From: Toxorhynchites rutilus septentrionalis
Lineage: Eukaryota; Arthropoda; Insecta; Diptera; Culicidae
Reading direction: 5' to 3'
NCBI RefSeq assembly: GCF_029784135.1
Contig: NC_073746.1
Span: 49,746,393-49,810,392, forward strand
Length of the DNA stretch: 64,000 nt
The notes under the pieces are model-generated. The model saw nothing but the letters and a program-made list of their open reading frames with translations. It was not told the origin of the DNA and ran no database searches. A program made the translations under genes and the position numbers. Below, one piece after another: positions 46,141-57,884 of this stretch (position 1 is the first letter of the stretch; each line of letters starts with the position of its first letter).

Positions 46141-46462
46141 TTAACACGTTGAGTGCCACGTCAGTCACCGGTGGCTGACAGCGAGTTTTCGCTCAGGCTG
46201 CGTCAGTCACAGGTGACTCACAGTATAACATACCATCATAAAAATAACTAATTTAAGTTTATAAGCTTATAAACATGTCATATAATAATTTTATAATAAA
46301 TATAATTATAACATATGATAATAAAGGTAACTAATTTAAGCATATAAGCTTATAAGCATTCCCTTTCGAACAAAAAAAACCGCTACCATAAGAAACAATG
46401 GCCCTAATACGTTTAAACATTTCCATCGAGTCTCTATAAAATCGTGATAATCAACGTGTTAA
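46141..46462. mobile_element. TTAA-ended MITE (piggyBac-like termini)
   Basis: The left end TTAACACGTTGAGTGCC and the right end TCAACGTGTTAA form a perfect 12-bp inverted repeat beginning with TTAA. Left-internal sequence has GTCAGTCACCGGTGGCTGAC and CAGTCACAGGTGACTCAC, which are themselves nearly palindromic. TTAA at both ends fits piggyBac-type target duplication; that assignment is inference. No coding capacity. A single similar end (TTAACACGTTGAGCCCC) lies at about 61795. Confidence 0.65.
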
Positions 46463-47075
46463 AATTGTTATATCTTGAATGAATATATTTGAATGTTTAG
46501 AACATGTAGTCTTGACTCTGTATATTTTCTGATATTCCCACAAAACTCAAACTCAAAACAAACGGAAACTTGACGTAGGACTTTGAGGATAATTGTCTTT
46601 GATTTAAAACCCATATGACAATATATAATATGTAATCCAGGACAAGCTTTCAGAATTAGTCATAGTGATAGGCGTCGTGTTCCATCAGGGCAATGTAATA
46701 ATTTATGTCTCTTTGACCATCAGCTCATCGGATAAAGCACCTATACAGATTGCACCTATATAGAAATTAGATTATGATAAGTTGATGTTCCTAAAAAAGT
46801 TCTTTCAAGCAAAAAAAAAACTTCGACTCTAAGAACAGCATAAAAAATACTTTGAGCTGTTTACGACGAGAAAATCTTTCGGGGAGGAAACAATTTTTAA
46901 ACTACGTGAAAGATGGTGGTAGATTGTGAAACAAAACTAAAATAAAATTGAATAAATGTATTTCGGTCTTCGAACATAATACTTTTGTTTTCTAAAAAGT
47001 CAGCAGGAACATTCCGGACAACCAAATATAAGCTATACTATTTTTTCCTGATTTTCATTCCTCTTATCCTAATTT
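46463..47075. other. Unassigned AT-rich sequence
   Basis: No gene or repeat partner was recognised, apart from a GACGTAGGAC motif at about 46573 similar to the one recurring in family A. Confidence 0.35.
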
Positions 47076-47412
47076 TTCCTTCCTCTTCCTCTTCCTCTTC
47101 CTCTTCCTCTTCCTCTTCCTCTTCCTCTTCCTCTTCCTCTTCCTCTTCCTCTTCCTCTTCCTCTTCCTCTTCCTCTTCCTCTTCCTCTTCCTCTTCCTCT
47201 TCCTCTTCCTCTTCCTCTTCCTCTTCCTCTTCCTCTTCCTCTTCCTCTTCCTCTTCCTCTTCCTCTTCCTCTTCCTCTTCCTCTTCCTCTTCCTCTTCCT
47301 CTTCCTCTTCCTCTTCCTCTTCCTCTTCCTCTTCCTCTTCCTCTTCCTCTTCCTCTTCCTCTTCCTCTTCCTCTTCCTCTTCCTCTTCCTCTTCCTCTTC
47401 CTCTTCCTCTTC
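47076..47412. repeat. Near-perfect CTTCCT hexanucleotide microsatellite
   Basis: About 55 almost uninterrupted CTTCCT units in a strict pyrimidine tract on the plus strand (purine on the minus). The poly-Ser frame across it is a by-product. The purity implies recent expansion or replication-slippage turnover. Such tracts can form triplex DNA, which is general knowledge and not shown here. Confidence 0.97.
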
Positions 47413-47674
47413 TTCTTTTTTTTAAGCTCTTTTTAATTATTTTCTCATTCTTCTTCTTTAAATCTTAGAAAAAAACCGATCCCATTACTGTGTAAAGCAT
47501 CAAAATCTGTTTGCAGAGAAAATATAATTATGTAAACACTATTTCATAAAAAATACCATCTTTTCTGATTTGTCTCCATCAAAGATAGACATGGCGTCAA
47601 AAATAATTTTTGATAAGTTTTTGTCTTCAAGCAGATTTGGTCACAAAAAATCAGCAGTTTGTTACATGATAATA

Positions 47675-48127
47675 CAGGGAAACTTCGATATAACGTACCC
47701 TCGTTATAACGTACCCTCGATATAACGTCACTCGATAAAACGTACATTTTACCTCGATATAACGTACACCTTTTCAAAGTGTAAAGGAAATTTTTTTTTC
47801 AATTTTTTTTTCTGATAAAACAATGAGTTATCTGTATTGTGATGCTAAAACAAGTTTTGTACCTTCAATCAATCTCGAAATACAGCTGGTTTTGTGATTC
47901 CAGATTCTAAATGAATCAAGCTTTAATCAACAGTACGAAGGGAAACATCATGAGAAAGGCTGGCTTCGTCTTCTGATTGAAGTTATTCATTAACTTGACT
48001 AAAACAGCAACACAATAATGTATTATAGACTACGTTTGTGAGTACTTTATTATGCTTCGATATAACGTGCAATTGTATCGACGTACAATTTTAAAAGTGA
48101 AATGTACGTTATATCGAAGTTTACCTG
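47675..48127. mobile_element. TA-flanked MITE with CGATATAACGTA ends
   Basis: The left end CAGGGAAACTTCGATATAAC and the inverted right end CAGGTAAACTTCGATATAAC are nearly identical. TA flanks both sides (47673-47674 and 48128-48129). Extra copies of TCGATATAACGTAC lie just inside the left end (47699-47770), like transposase-binding repeats. 453 bp, no transposase. Terminal style and TA target suggest a pogo/Tigger-type relative. The 77-codon minus frame here is not a gene. Confidence 0.8.
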
Positions 48128-48129
48128 TA

Positions 48130-49575
48130 CAGCCATTCCATGTCAAACCGATATAGCAGTTCTCAGATTTTCGTAGTTTCGTTCTTTATCGCAAGCAATT
48201 AGACCCGTATTTTTTTAAATTTTTTTTTGTTAGGGTGCACATTTTCAGTTTAGGGTGATCCGAAATATCGACTTTTTCCCCTTTTTTTTTTTTTTTTTCC
48301 AAAAATGACATTTTTCAAAAAATTATAAATTGTGAACTACTGAACAAATTTAAATGGTCGACATATCAAATTAAAGCTCATTAGCTATTCATCCTTGGAA
48401 AAATGCTACGCTTGCAAAAATTTCAGGTTTTGGTTTTGTCATTGTTTTTATAGTTTTCATGGTCTCGGGACCAAATGCGCTATATTTTTTTATATTTTTT
48501 ATGGAAAGCTGGAAGGATTTTTAACATAACATATCTCGAAACCAGGGAGGCGTTTTTTTTCGTTTATGAGTTATGATTTTTCAAAGTTACCGGACGGTTA
48601 AAAAATCATTTTTCCCTTTTTTTTCCCCAAAAATGAAATTTTTCCAAAATTTATTACTTTTGAACTACTGGACCGATTCAGATGATCGATATATCAAATT
48701 CTTGAAAAAACTTGCCAATTAATTGGATTATAGTCACATACATTCAGTCTAGTCGCATAGAAATATTGAACGAAAACTGAAAACATGTTAACTTTGAAAA
48801 ATCATAACTCAAAAATGAAAAATAACACCTCTCTGGTATTCGAATGTATTATGTGAAAAGACCTCAGCTTTCAGGAAAAAATATAAAAAAATATGGCGCT
48901 CTTGGTCCCGATACGATGTAAGCTATAAAAAAACAAGTATAATCAACAATTACGAAAACAAAATCCATTTCTATTCAGAGTGTAATATTCATTCAAACAA
49001 GACTAGCTTATTGGCTTTAACTTGATATGTCGATCATCTGAATCGGTCCAGTAAATCAAAAGTTATGATTTTTCGTAATGGAAAAAGAGGAAAAAAATGA
49101 TTTTTCGAACCATCGGTTAACTTTGAAAAATCATAAATCAAAAGCGAAAAAAAACGCCTCTCTGGTTTCAACATATGTTATGTGAAAAATCCTCAGCTTT
49201 CCAGAAAAAAATATAGTGCTTTTGGTCCCGAGACTACGGAAACAACAAAAAACGAATACAATCATAATAATAAATAACGAAAGCAGGATAATTTTTTTTA
49301 CAGATGTAGTATTTTTTCAAAAAAGGTGATTAGCTATAATTCGATATGTCGATCATCTGAATCGGTCTAGTAGTTCAAAAGTTATGAATTTTTGAAAAAA
49401 GTCATTTTTGGAAAAAAGAGGAAAAAGTTGATTTTTCGGACAACCCTAAAATGGAAATGGTCACCCAACTAAAAAAATAAAAAAATGCGGGTCTAATGTT
49501 TTGCGATAAAGAACAAAACTACCACTTTTCACGAAGATCTAAGGACCACTATATCGGTTTGGCATGGAATGGCTG
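48130..49575. mobile_element. Fold-back element with long inverted arms, copy 1
   Basis: Ends are CAGCCATTCCATGTCAAACC and, inverted, CAGCCATTCCATGCCAAACC. Similarity continues inward for several hundred bases in both arms: TTTATCGC, then TAGACCCG, GTTAGGGTG, TTTTTCCCC, TGAACTACT...CGATT and CATATCAAATTA. The interior repeats the same GAACTACTGGACCGATTCAG and TTTGGTCCCGA / TCGGGACCAAA modules in both orientations. No ORF. No clear TSD; the left edge coincides with the TA of the neighbouring MITE. Confidence 0.75.
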
Positions 49576-49624
49576 AATAATAATAATGAAGGTTGAAGGT
49601 TGTTCGATTATCTAGGTGATAATC

Positions 49625-50026
49625 CCGCCATTCCATGCTAAACCGATATAGTGGTTCTCAGATTTTCGTGAAAATTGGTAGTTTTGTTCCTTATCTTATC
49701 CTTATTTGAAAAAATACTATGACTGCAGAAAATTTAAATTCTGCTCTCATTATTATTGATATTTTTTTATATTTTTTTCTGGAAAGCTGATTTTACAAAG
49801 TTAACCGATGGTCCAAAAAATCATTTTTACCTATTTTCTCGAAAATGATTTTTTTTTTAAATTTCAAAAGTCATTTTTGGCAAAAATGTGAAAAAATGAA
49901 TTGGAAATGGAAATGGAAATGGTCACCCTAAAAAAAATACTGGTCTAATAATTTGCGATAAAGAACAAAACTACCACTTCTGACAAAAATCTGAGACCCC
50001 TATATCGTTTTGGCATGGAATGGCTG
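49625..50026. mobile_element. Fold-back element with long inverted arms, copy 2 (deleted)
   Basis: Ends are CCGCCATTCCATGCTAAACC and, inverted, CAGCCATTCCATGCCAAAAC, the same family as 48130-49575. At 402 bp it lacks most of the interior. It is separated from copy 1 by only about 49 bp. Confidence 0.75.
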
Positions 50027-53000
50027 AATTAATACATAGCCAGTTTTACAAAAAAAAACGGACCGATTTAATCTACAGATATGAAATCACCTCTTTGTGA
50101 TACCAGTGTTTCACTAAGCTTCATCTATTCAAACGTTTCATTGGATATGCTTGAAAGAAGTAAACAGTAAATCTTTTAGTTCAGCCAATTCACAAAAAGA
50201 AACACTGCTGCTCCGTCAAGCCATCCCACAGCATCTTCTGAGTTCACTGTAACTTGACTGCCAAATTTGTCAGACAACCTGTTCTAATCCTCAACGATCA
50301 CACAAAAATCGTGGCACCATCCCTTCAATTTTGAAAACGAACACCATGATCAAACATACAATTCTTTGCTTCACAGATAGCCATTGAAGCGTGTTTAGCA
50401 TGAGAGCCGAGGAAGTGATAACAGGATATGAAATCATTGCTTTGCGAAATATTCTACTCATTTTTTTATACACTCGACGGTTTGGTCGTTCTCCATGCAA
50501 TGTTCAATCGGGAACGCTGTTCGGGGTTCGGCTCATATGCATTGATTCTACAGTGCCGTCGTATATGGGGGCGAGGAGGGCGGTCCGCTCCGGATGTTGC
50601 CTTCAGAGGGGTGATGATAGGTATGCCAGGGCCCTGGTGCGAGTCCATAAGTTCTCGGGTTGGAACTAGTAAGAACAGTGTTGGCCGATTGAACGTTTCA
50701 CTGAATAAGCCACTTTCGTTTGTTCAAATATGATCTTGCAGAAGTCATTTCCCCTCAGTGACATTCGTTTGTTGTCACATGCTACGAACCATGACACGAA
50801 TGAGAACGAGAGAACTCTGCTTCGGTTAGCACTTCATGATATACAAGCATGTGAACTAGAACGTCATGATCGCTTTCGATTCGAAATCATCGCTAGCGCC
50901 GAAAATATGTTTAAGTTAAATAATAAGTAAATAGAAAACATTTTGACAACAGTTAGGGCGGAACTCGTGCGAAACTAGGTTACGCCAAAATACTTGAAAA
51001 CAAAGTTTGAATGACGGGGATGACACCCAAGACACCCGTCCCGGGTGTCACTCGTTCACACTACGCCACTGATCATCTGCTACTATCTTTTTTTTTGTGT
51101 TTGTGTACTGAATTATCTAGGGTGGACTATGGTTTTCAAGCAACGGAACATCGGTCATTTTTGGAAGCCATCGAAAAATCCTGCTTCGATCAATTTTCAA
51201 GTTAATTAATTATATAATTATTTCAGAAGTAGTGAATTAAATGAAGGGCAAATGATAAACGGTTTAGTAATTCTTATCATAAGGAAAACAGATGTAGATG
51301 TTGAAAGAACAATGAAAAACGTAATAGAATACATGTTTGTGCCTTACCTTGCGTATTCCTGCTCAATTAAACTGAGAGTAACTTTATGCATCCTGCTAAT
51401 TTTCGAAGCAAACAGCAACAAATTTCTTCCGTCGCAAAACCTCACTCTGCTGTGCCAAAAATATTCTTATCCAAATCATCGCCACTAGAAGGAGCGCATT
51501 CAATTATCCCTCTCAATCGTACTTGAACCAAACCTGCCAAAACCACGCGGCATTCAAGTGCTTTCAAATTATAGCTCATAACTCGATCAACATGAAACAA
51601 GTGCTTGTCAAGTACTGCTCAAGTAAAATTTCCACCTCAATTTACGAGGATTTAAATTCCCACTCTCGTTGTACAGCTATTCAGGTAGCTGCAGGGGAAG
51701 CGTTGCGACCTCCAGCGGGGGTTCGTTTATTTTTCAATTAAGACGAAACAATCTTCGCTCAAGTGGATGGGTTTAAGTGGAGAAAATGCATATTGAGCAT
51801 CAAGTGGCTCGCGAACAATTCGCGGTCTATCGGTGACAAGAGGCTTTCGAGTTGAGCGAGACTTGTCGTTACGCTAATAGTGGAATGTAAAAAGGAACGT
51901 GACCAGATTAACCGATCCTTTCCCGCATCGGTGTGTTAGTAAAACTTGTTCCACTGTGGACTTGTAAAGAAGTGCACAGTACTATGAAAGGAACTTTTAT
52001 GCATCGAGCGGAAATGGCTTCCGATAAAAGTTTGGGAACTGTTTGGAATTGGGTCAACTGAAATATCAGTTTGGTTTGTGGGAAACAGCTAGAACATAAT
52101 CGAGAAGGGCTGTAGTGCCTTCTGGATGAATAACAAACTTTTCTGCGGGATTCATCTCATCAGAAATCTCCAAAATCAATCGTGTATTTTATATCCATTC
52201 ATATTTGAAGCGATATAGAATTATTAAGTTCGAGATCTCGTTTCTAGGATGGAAGAATCCTGAACCTGTCTATATTGTTCTTGTTCCAAAGAATAACTTC
52301 ACCCATCGTCACCCTTGAGTGTGAATCGACATCATGCCCCACACGTTTCCTAACATGAACCCTTCCCGCAACCATGTGCATCCGGTGTTTTTCCAACTTA
52401 TTGATGGTTGTTTATTTTTCCCGCTTGTTTTCATCACACACAAAATTGTGCTCAACAGCTGCCGCAATGGCTCTGAACTCACGTTCCATGGTAAACAAGG
52501 CTGCAAAAGAACGGCGTGGTGCCATTTTGACTTCCTCCTCCCACAATAAACTGGCCCATGCATCGAAACCACAAAGTGCCGCTATACCATTAGTGGGATG
52601 TACGCCTTGGGTTGAAAATGCAATTTCCACCTTCTCGTTGGCCCCCAGGAAGTTATCGTGTTGAAGAAAAAGCTAACGAGTTGACTGCGGCCTTTATAGT
52701 TGCGAATTCGAGTTTATTCGTTTTGCTTTCACTGAGATTTTGCAACGTAAAATTGTACTTGCAAGAAGAAAACATATATAAATTTGATTTGTTCCAGACA
52801 GGGCACACAGGTATTTATAATTCGTCCACACTAACTCTATATTTGTGTCGATTTTGAAACTCGTTTAACCAGATGTCATGTTTAGCGAATTACTTACTCG
52901 TTGTTCAATTTAGCTGACGAACTCTATCAAGAATAATCTTGAACATGAACTTGAGATATCGTGAACGCCAGCTTGAAAAAAAGTAGTTTCGAGAAAAGCG

Positions 53001-53667
53001 CGTTTAGAGTTTGAATGAATATGAGTAAAAAATCTGTACCATCGAAAATATTCGTTGTAGAGAAAAATCTATTTTTCTAGCATGGGAAAATACTCATTTA
53101 TTTACTACAAATACTACATTTACATTTCTAAGTCATTCGTGTGTTTGATGATGCTTATTAGTGATGGAACGGATAGTAATTTGGCCGGATACCGGATACA
53201 ATTTGCGATGAAGTGCTCCTCGAATTTATACCAAAATTTGAACGATCGACTAAAAAGCACTGAACGTAATAAAATGAAACGTCAACAGGTGTTTTGGGAA
53301 TACACTATGCTAAAAATTTTCCTGCTAACATTAGAACCTACTGCAATTTTTGCAAATTACAGATGAGTTTTTGAAACACTATAAAAAAACCTGTTTCTGG
53401 CACTTTTTTGAAATCTATGCGAAAAATTTGGATTTTTTTTTCGTCAAATCAATAAATTAACCTTGTACATAATTTATTGGAGTTTTCAAAACTGCTTCTT
53501 GATTTGCGATGCGATTATTATTTATTTGATTATTCATAATTAAATAAATAATAATCGATTATTATTTATTTAAATATTCTTAATCAAAGACGAAGGGATA
53601 ATTTTTCATTCAAACAGAAATATCTACAGGAAATTTCAGGAACCAAATGAAAGCTGGTTGATAATGG
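50027..53667. other. Unassigned intergenic or intronic sequence
   Basis: No supported gene. Short frames at 50291-50733, 51011-51205 and 52309-52664 occur on both strands without motifs. The stretch 50560-50640 is GC-richer. GATGACACCCAAGACACCCG and CGGGTGTCAC at about 51020-51050 form a small inverted motif. The 72-codon minus frame at 52412-52630 has a somewhat coding-like composition but no recognisable domain or splice context. Confidence 0.35.
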
Positions 53668-54338
53668 TAGGGGAAGGGTAAGAAAGACGGACACCCTAAG
53701 TGGAAGTTGATTTTTGTCGTGAATTTCACAAAAAATATAGAGCTATCACACCACAAATTGATAATCTAGTTCTTTTTTTTTTATAATAATATTTTTCTTG
53801 GGGCAGAAATTTTGAAAAATGAATGAGTCCGGCATCTTTGAAAAAAATGGGATTGAGTCGGGAAAGACAGACAGACTTGGTGGGAAAGATGGATATTTGG
53901 GGTGGGAAAGATGGACACTAACTGAAAATTCAAGTTTATGTAGTCAATAAGTTTTGGAGGTCTTCAAATAGGTCTTAAAAATGATCGAATGATCGGGAAA
54001 GACGGACAGGGTAGGAAAGACGGACATTCCTGCGTTAAATTGCGTTTTTGTTTTAACTTTTAGTGATATACAAACTTGCAATACAGTGTATCAATACCTT
54101 TGACGCATACTGTGTGAACCCAGCTGGCTTTCTGTTGAGATTGTAAATAAAAACAAAAAGGTAATCTACAAAGAGCAGCTTGATGTAAATTTTCGTCTGC
54201 AGAAAATAAGGTTCTCAGTTCTCTTCCAGTTTATCGAATCAGCGGTGAGGTTTTCTCATTTTTACTCCAGAAATATTGATGATAATAAAATACTAATCAA
54301 GTCGGGTACGACGGACACCCCACCGAAGGAATGTTGTT

Positions 54339-54542
54339 TTGAAAACAATTAGAATATCTCCTCTTTCTTTTTTAACAGATGCCCACTTACTACGTTTGCC
54401 AGTGCAACGAGATATCATGAATCAATCAACAGAGCGGTTTTTAAAACGTAATTCTAATTTTTCATTCCGAATGCCGGAAGCTATTTTAAACATTAAAAAA
54501 CGAGAAAAACTACGCAAGTCCTTCAAGGTGATTTTAGTCTAG
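54339..54542 (+). pseudogene. Possible pogo-type transposase remnant
   Basis: A plus-strand frame of 67 codons. The part RFLKRNSNFSFRMPEAI resembles the FxxRNPxLSxRxPEA region of CENP-B/pogo-type HTH domains. An AG acceptor-like site (TTTTTTAACAG) precedes it. The frame ends where the hAT element has inserted (54545). The catalytic domain is absent. Identification rests on one short motif and is tentative. Confidence 0.4.
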
Positions 54543-54544
54543 CC
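54537..54544 (+). repeat. hAT target-site duplication, left
   Basis: GTCTAGCC, matching ATCTAGCC at 57877-57884 with one difference; 8 bp is the hAT-typical length. Confidence 0.8.
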
Positions 54545-55018
54545 CAGGGTTTCTCAAAGTGATCGATATCGACCCCTTGGGGTCGATCTCGGTTTCCCAG
54601 AGATCGACACAAATGAAAACTGATTTTGGGGGTCGACGAGGCCTAAAAATCGACCCCTATTCATCAACACAAGTTCTCAAATGATGGGGAAGGGGGCGCT
54701 TTTGTTTTTATGCTTTGCTTAGAACGAACGAAGACAAAGCGGGCGCTAGAATTTGTTGTATATGCGTGTGTGTATAGAATGAGACGCGTATCACACAAGT
54801 GAGAATAAATGTTTAGTATCTGAGTTCAGCGCCGGGTACATTTTGCACTGTCGTGCTCATGAATTTTGTGCTCTCCGCACCAAGAGAGAATACGAGTTTT
54901 CTTTGAGCGCGCGCTGATGAAAATTAAACTCAAGCGCAGGCGCTGCGTTGTTTTCTGAAGACTGCTTTCAACACATTTTCGTTGGTTCGTCATTTTTACT
55001 TTCATTTTTGGAAGAATG

Positions 55019-55083
55019 TCGGGAGTGAGAATTGAACTCGTGATCTTTGCGTGAGATGTTACCACTACGCCAGATCGCCTCCT
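55019..55083 (-). other. tRNA-like sequence (SINE head or tRNA fossil)
   Basis: The minus strand reads GGCGATCTGGCGTAGTGGTA, with an A-box-like TGGCGTAGTGG, and about 30 nt later the B-box-like GAGTTCAATTC. The order and spacing are tRNA-like, but acceptor and anticodon stems do not pair convincingly. It is better explained as the head of another tRNA-derived SINE or a tRNA pseudogene than as a functional tRNA. Confidence 0.45.
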
Positions 55084-55150
55084 ACTGTCCATGTTGTATT
55101 ACGTGAATTGTCTTGTCATAAGAATGACTGATATTTTAGTAGAATATATT

Positions 55151-56000
55151 AGGTTGGGGAAAAATAAATCAAATATTAATACGTAAAATTCAAAACATTA
55201 TTTGTGATATTTAGGATTATCCGATTTGGGCCAAATATGCACCGTTTTGTTATATATTTTGTTGCCATTTTAAAAGTAAAGTTAATGAACCTGGCATCAA
55301 GTGATTACCACCTTTTCTCATATAGCAAAACTTCTTCAGTGATAAGAAATTGGGATCAAGAGATAATTGTGAAAATCGATCATTATAGTTTTTCGCCAAT
55401 GAGAACCAAGACATCTATGAATGTATCTCTAATAAAAGTCTTGGTTCTCATTGGCGAAAAACTATAGTGATCGATTTTCAGAATCTTCTCTTGATCCCAA
55501 TTTCTTATCACTCAGGAAGTTTTGCAGTGCGAGTAAAATGTGATAATCACTAGGTGCCAGGTCCGGATAGGATGCATTATAACTTCCCAACCAAACTTCC
55601 GTAGTTTCTGGCGAGTCACTATAGATATGTGTGGCCTTGCGTTGTCCTAATGGAACACAACACCTCCTCTGTTGGCCAATTCAAGTTTCTAGCCAATTGC
55701 TAGCAGTCCAGTTGTTGATAGTAGAGATCTAAATTCAGTATTTGATCATACGGAAGTAACTCAATAAAAAATGATTCTCTTCAAGTCCAACCAAATATAC
55801 AGTAAAAACTCCCTGACCGATAGTCCTGGTTCAGCCACTGTTTGAGCTGCTTAACCATGCTTTGACCATGATCGTTTTGCACAATATTGTCGTATGTGAT
55901 CAATTTTTCATCCCCAGTCAAAGTAAGGTTCCGTCAATGAAATGGGTCGATTTTATTTTGTTTGGCCAAGGCTTTGCAGATGGAAATTCGATCTTTCCTA
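55151..56000 (-). mobile_element. Mariner remnant with inverted transposase duplicate
   Basis: The left edge TTAGGTTGGGGAAAAATAAA resembles a mariner terminus. On the minus strand (about 55990 down to 55438) pieces of mariner transposase are readable in mixed frames: SICKALAKQNKIDPFH, LTGDEKLITYDN, HxDNARPH-type sequence (about 55640) and PDLAPSDYH-type sequence (about 55560). A partial inverted duplicate of the C-terminal part lies at 55287-55419 on the plus strand (LASSDYHLF), making a stem with 55438-55566. The right TIR was not found. Fully decayed. Confidence 0.7.
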
Positions 56001-57876
56001 CATTATGATGTATGCTATATTTAAAACATATACTCGATTTAATGGAAGGCAGTCATGATCAAATTCAAATCTAAACATCCTAATATTTTACTGTATCACA
56101 AGCTTGCACAAAGTTATAAATATTCACTTTTCTGTGTTTTCTTTTTTCGCTAAGTGTTACACAAGGATCATACTAAGAGGATTGAGGATCCTATTTTCAC
56201 AAACTCCTCAATGAATAATAAATCCCCACAATATCACAACCGTGGAAGAAGCCAACTTCGACGGTACAAGAAGAGTTCATTACCTTCTTCACGGGTGAGG
56301 AGCTTGAGCAGAAGCTCAACCAATGCTATCACAAGTTCTGATTGCAACGCAACATTGAAATACAGTATTGTGGAACATTGTTGAAAAATATATTATCGAT
56401 TTTCCATCTTCATACCTTGTCAAAAAAGGCTTCAATGTGGTTACAAACATTTTGACAAACTAAAAAAATCGTTTAAAAATCAAAGAACATGGAAATTTAG
56501 GGGTTCAACGCACCAATATTTAACTGGATTTAGCTAGATTGGTAGATGATCACCAGGTTTATCCATCACACTGATTTTTTATGTTTTATGTTTGTGATTT
56601 TTTTATTAAATAAATTACCTTCTTAAGTATTTGCAAGCAATTTGTATTTGTGAGTAATTTGCATTTATAATTGTTAATTACACTAGACATTTACCGAATT
56701 TTATGTCCATTTATTTTGTTTTTTTTTAACCAGAAAACTATTGTTGCGACTCAGTTTTCTCGGAAACAGCTGAATTCGATATGGACACGATAAGTGTCAT
56801 TTGAAAGAACCCTTTAAAGTTTTCTCGGAATCGGTCCAAAGGTTCAGGAGATATAGCCGGAACAAATTCAGGGACCATAGATTCCAGAACTTAAAACAAC
56901 ACAAAACCCACCATTTGGGGTGTCAAACATCACGATTTTTCCAAACTAGCTGATTTGTGATGAATTCAAGCCAATGTGACGTAACCCGGATATGTTCCAG
57001 ATCAGTTTTTCGAGAGAAGAGATCACTTTATGAACATAACCAAATCCAATTATGTTACATATCGAGCTTTATGGCTGGTCAAAACTACCTCATTGGTGAC
57101 ATTAGTCATGAGTTTTTGGCCACGTTAAAATAATCCGGATGGTCTCCGGACGACCTACAAGTCAAACTTCAGATCGAGATATGAGAAAAACGAGACTATA
57201 CCCTTTGGTGTATTAAGTCAGATTTTGAAATCTCAAACCCTTAAATTATCATTCAACTTATTGTAGGTGAAGGTATCAGTACTTTTTCCTGCATATTACC
57301 CCAGAAAACAATGAAAAAAAAAGAGTTTGATAAATTCCACCAAAAATTTTCCAAACTAACGTTTAAGTTAATTTTTCACCAAAACATTTCATAACGTTTT
57401 GTGGCCTTAGCACCAATACTGGTTTTAAAAAATAATTGGGTATAAATTAAACAAAAAAAAAAAAATCAGAAAAAAAATTTACATTTTTCTGAAAATCGTG
57501 ATCAATAAATTATAAAAATGATGAGAAAGTCTGTATAATTTTTTTTTTCGCTGCACTAGAAATATTGTTTCAGTTTTTCATAACCAAAGGCGCAATAAAG
57601 TGAGCTATGAGCAGACACAAACAGTGTTTTTTGGGGTTACCGGACAGTGGCAACTATATTGTCACCCTTTTTTCCAACTGTTTGGATTGTTTATTTTTTA
57701 TCAAAGGTTTATGTTCTCCGAATTCCTTGTCTAATTTCCACGGCCTTCTAAAAGGGTTCATCAACAGTAAAGTTTTTCAATAGTTCGTATGATTGAAAAA
57801 GTTTGGCTATGGGGGTCAGCGGTATACTTCATTATGGAAAAGGGGTCCTTTGCTCAAAACAGTTTGAGAATCCCTG

Positions 57877-57884
57877 ATCTAGCC
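57877..57884 (+). repeat. hAT target-site duplication, right
   Basis: ATCTAGCC, directly after the CCCTG terminus; pairs with 54537-54544. Confidence 0.8.

Larger units (their letters stand above)
54545..57876. mobile_element. hAT-type element nested in the pogo-like element
   Basis: The left end CAGGGTTTCTCAAAGTG and the inverted right end CAGGGATTCTCAAACTG match at 15 of 17 positions, fitting the common hAT terminal consensus. An 8-bp TSD with one mismatch flanks it. No hAT transposase frame was recognised in 3332 bp, so it is non-autonomous or heavily decayed. Its interior contains a tRNA-like stretch at 55019-55083 and a mariner remnant at 55151-56000. The right part (56400-57660) is unassigned. 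Confidence 0.8.

Noticed and set aside
46985..47425. 146-codon plus-strand poly-serine frame
   Set aside because: It is the translation of the CTTCCT hexamer array.
52309..52664. Overlapping frames on both strands, one with somewhat coding-like composition
   Set aside because: No domain, no clear splice sites and equal openness on the opposite strand.
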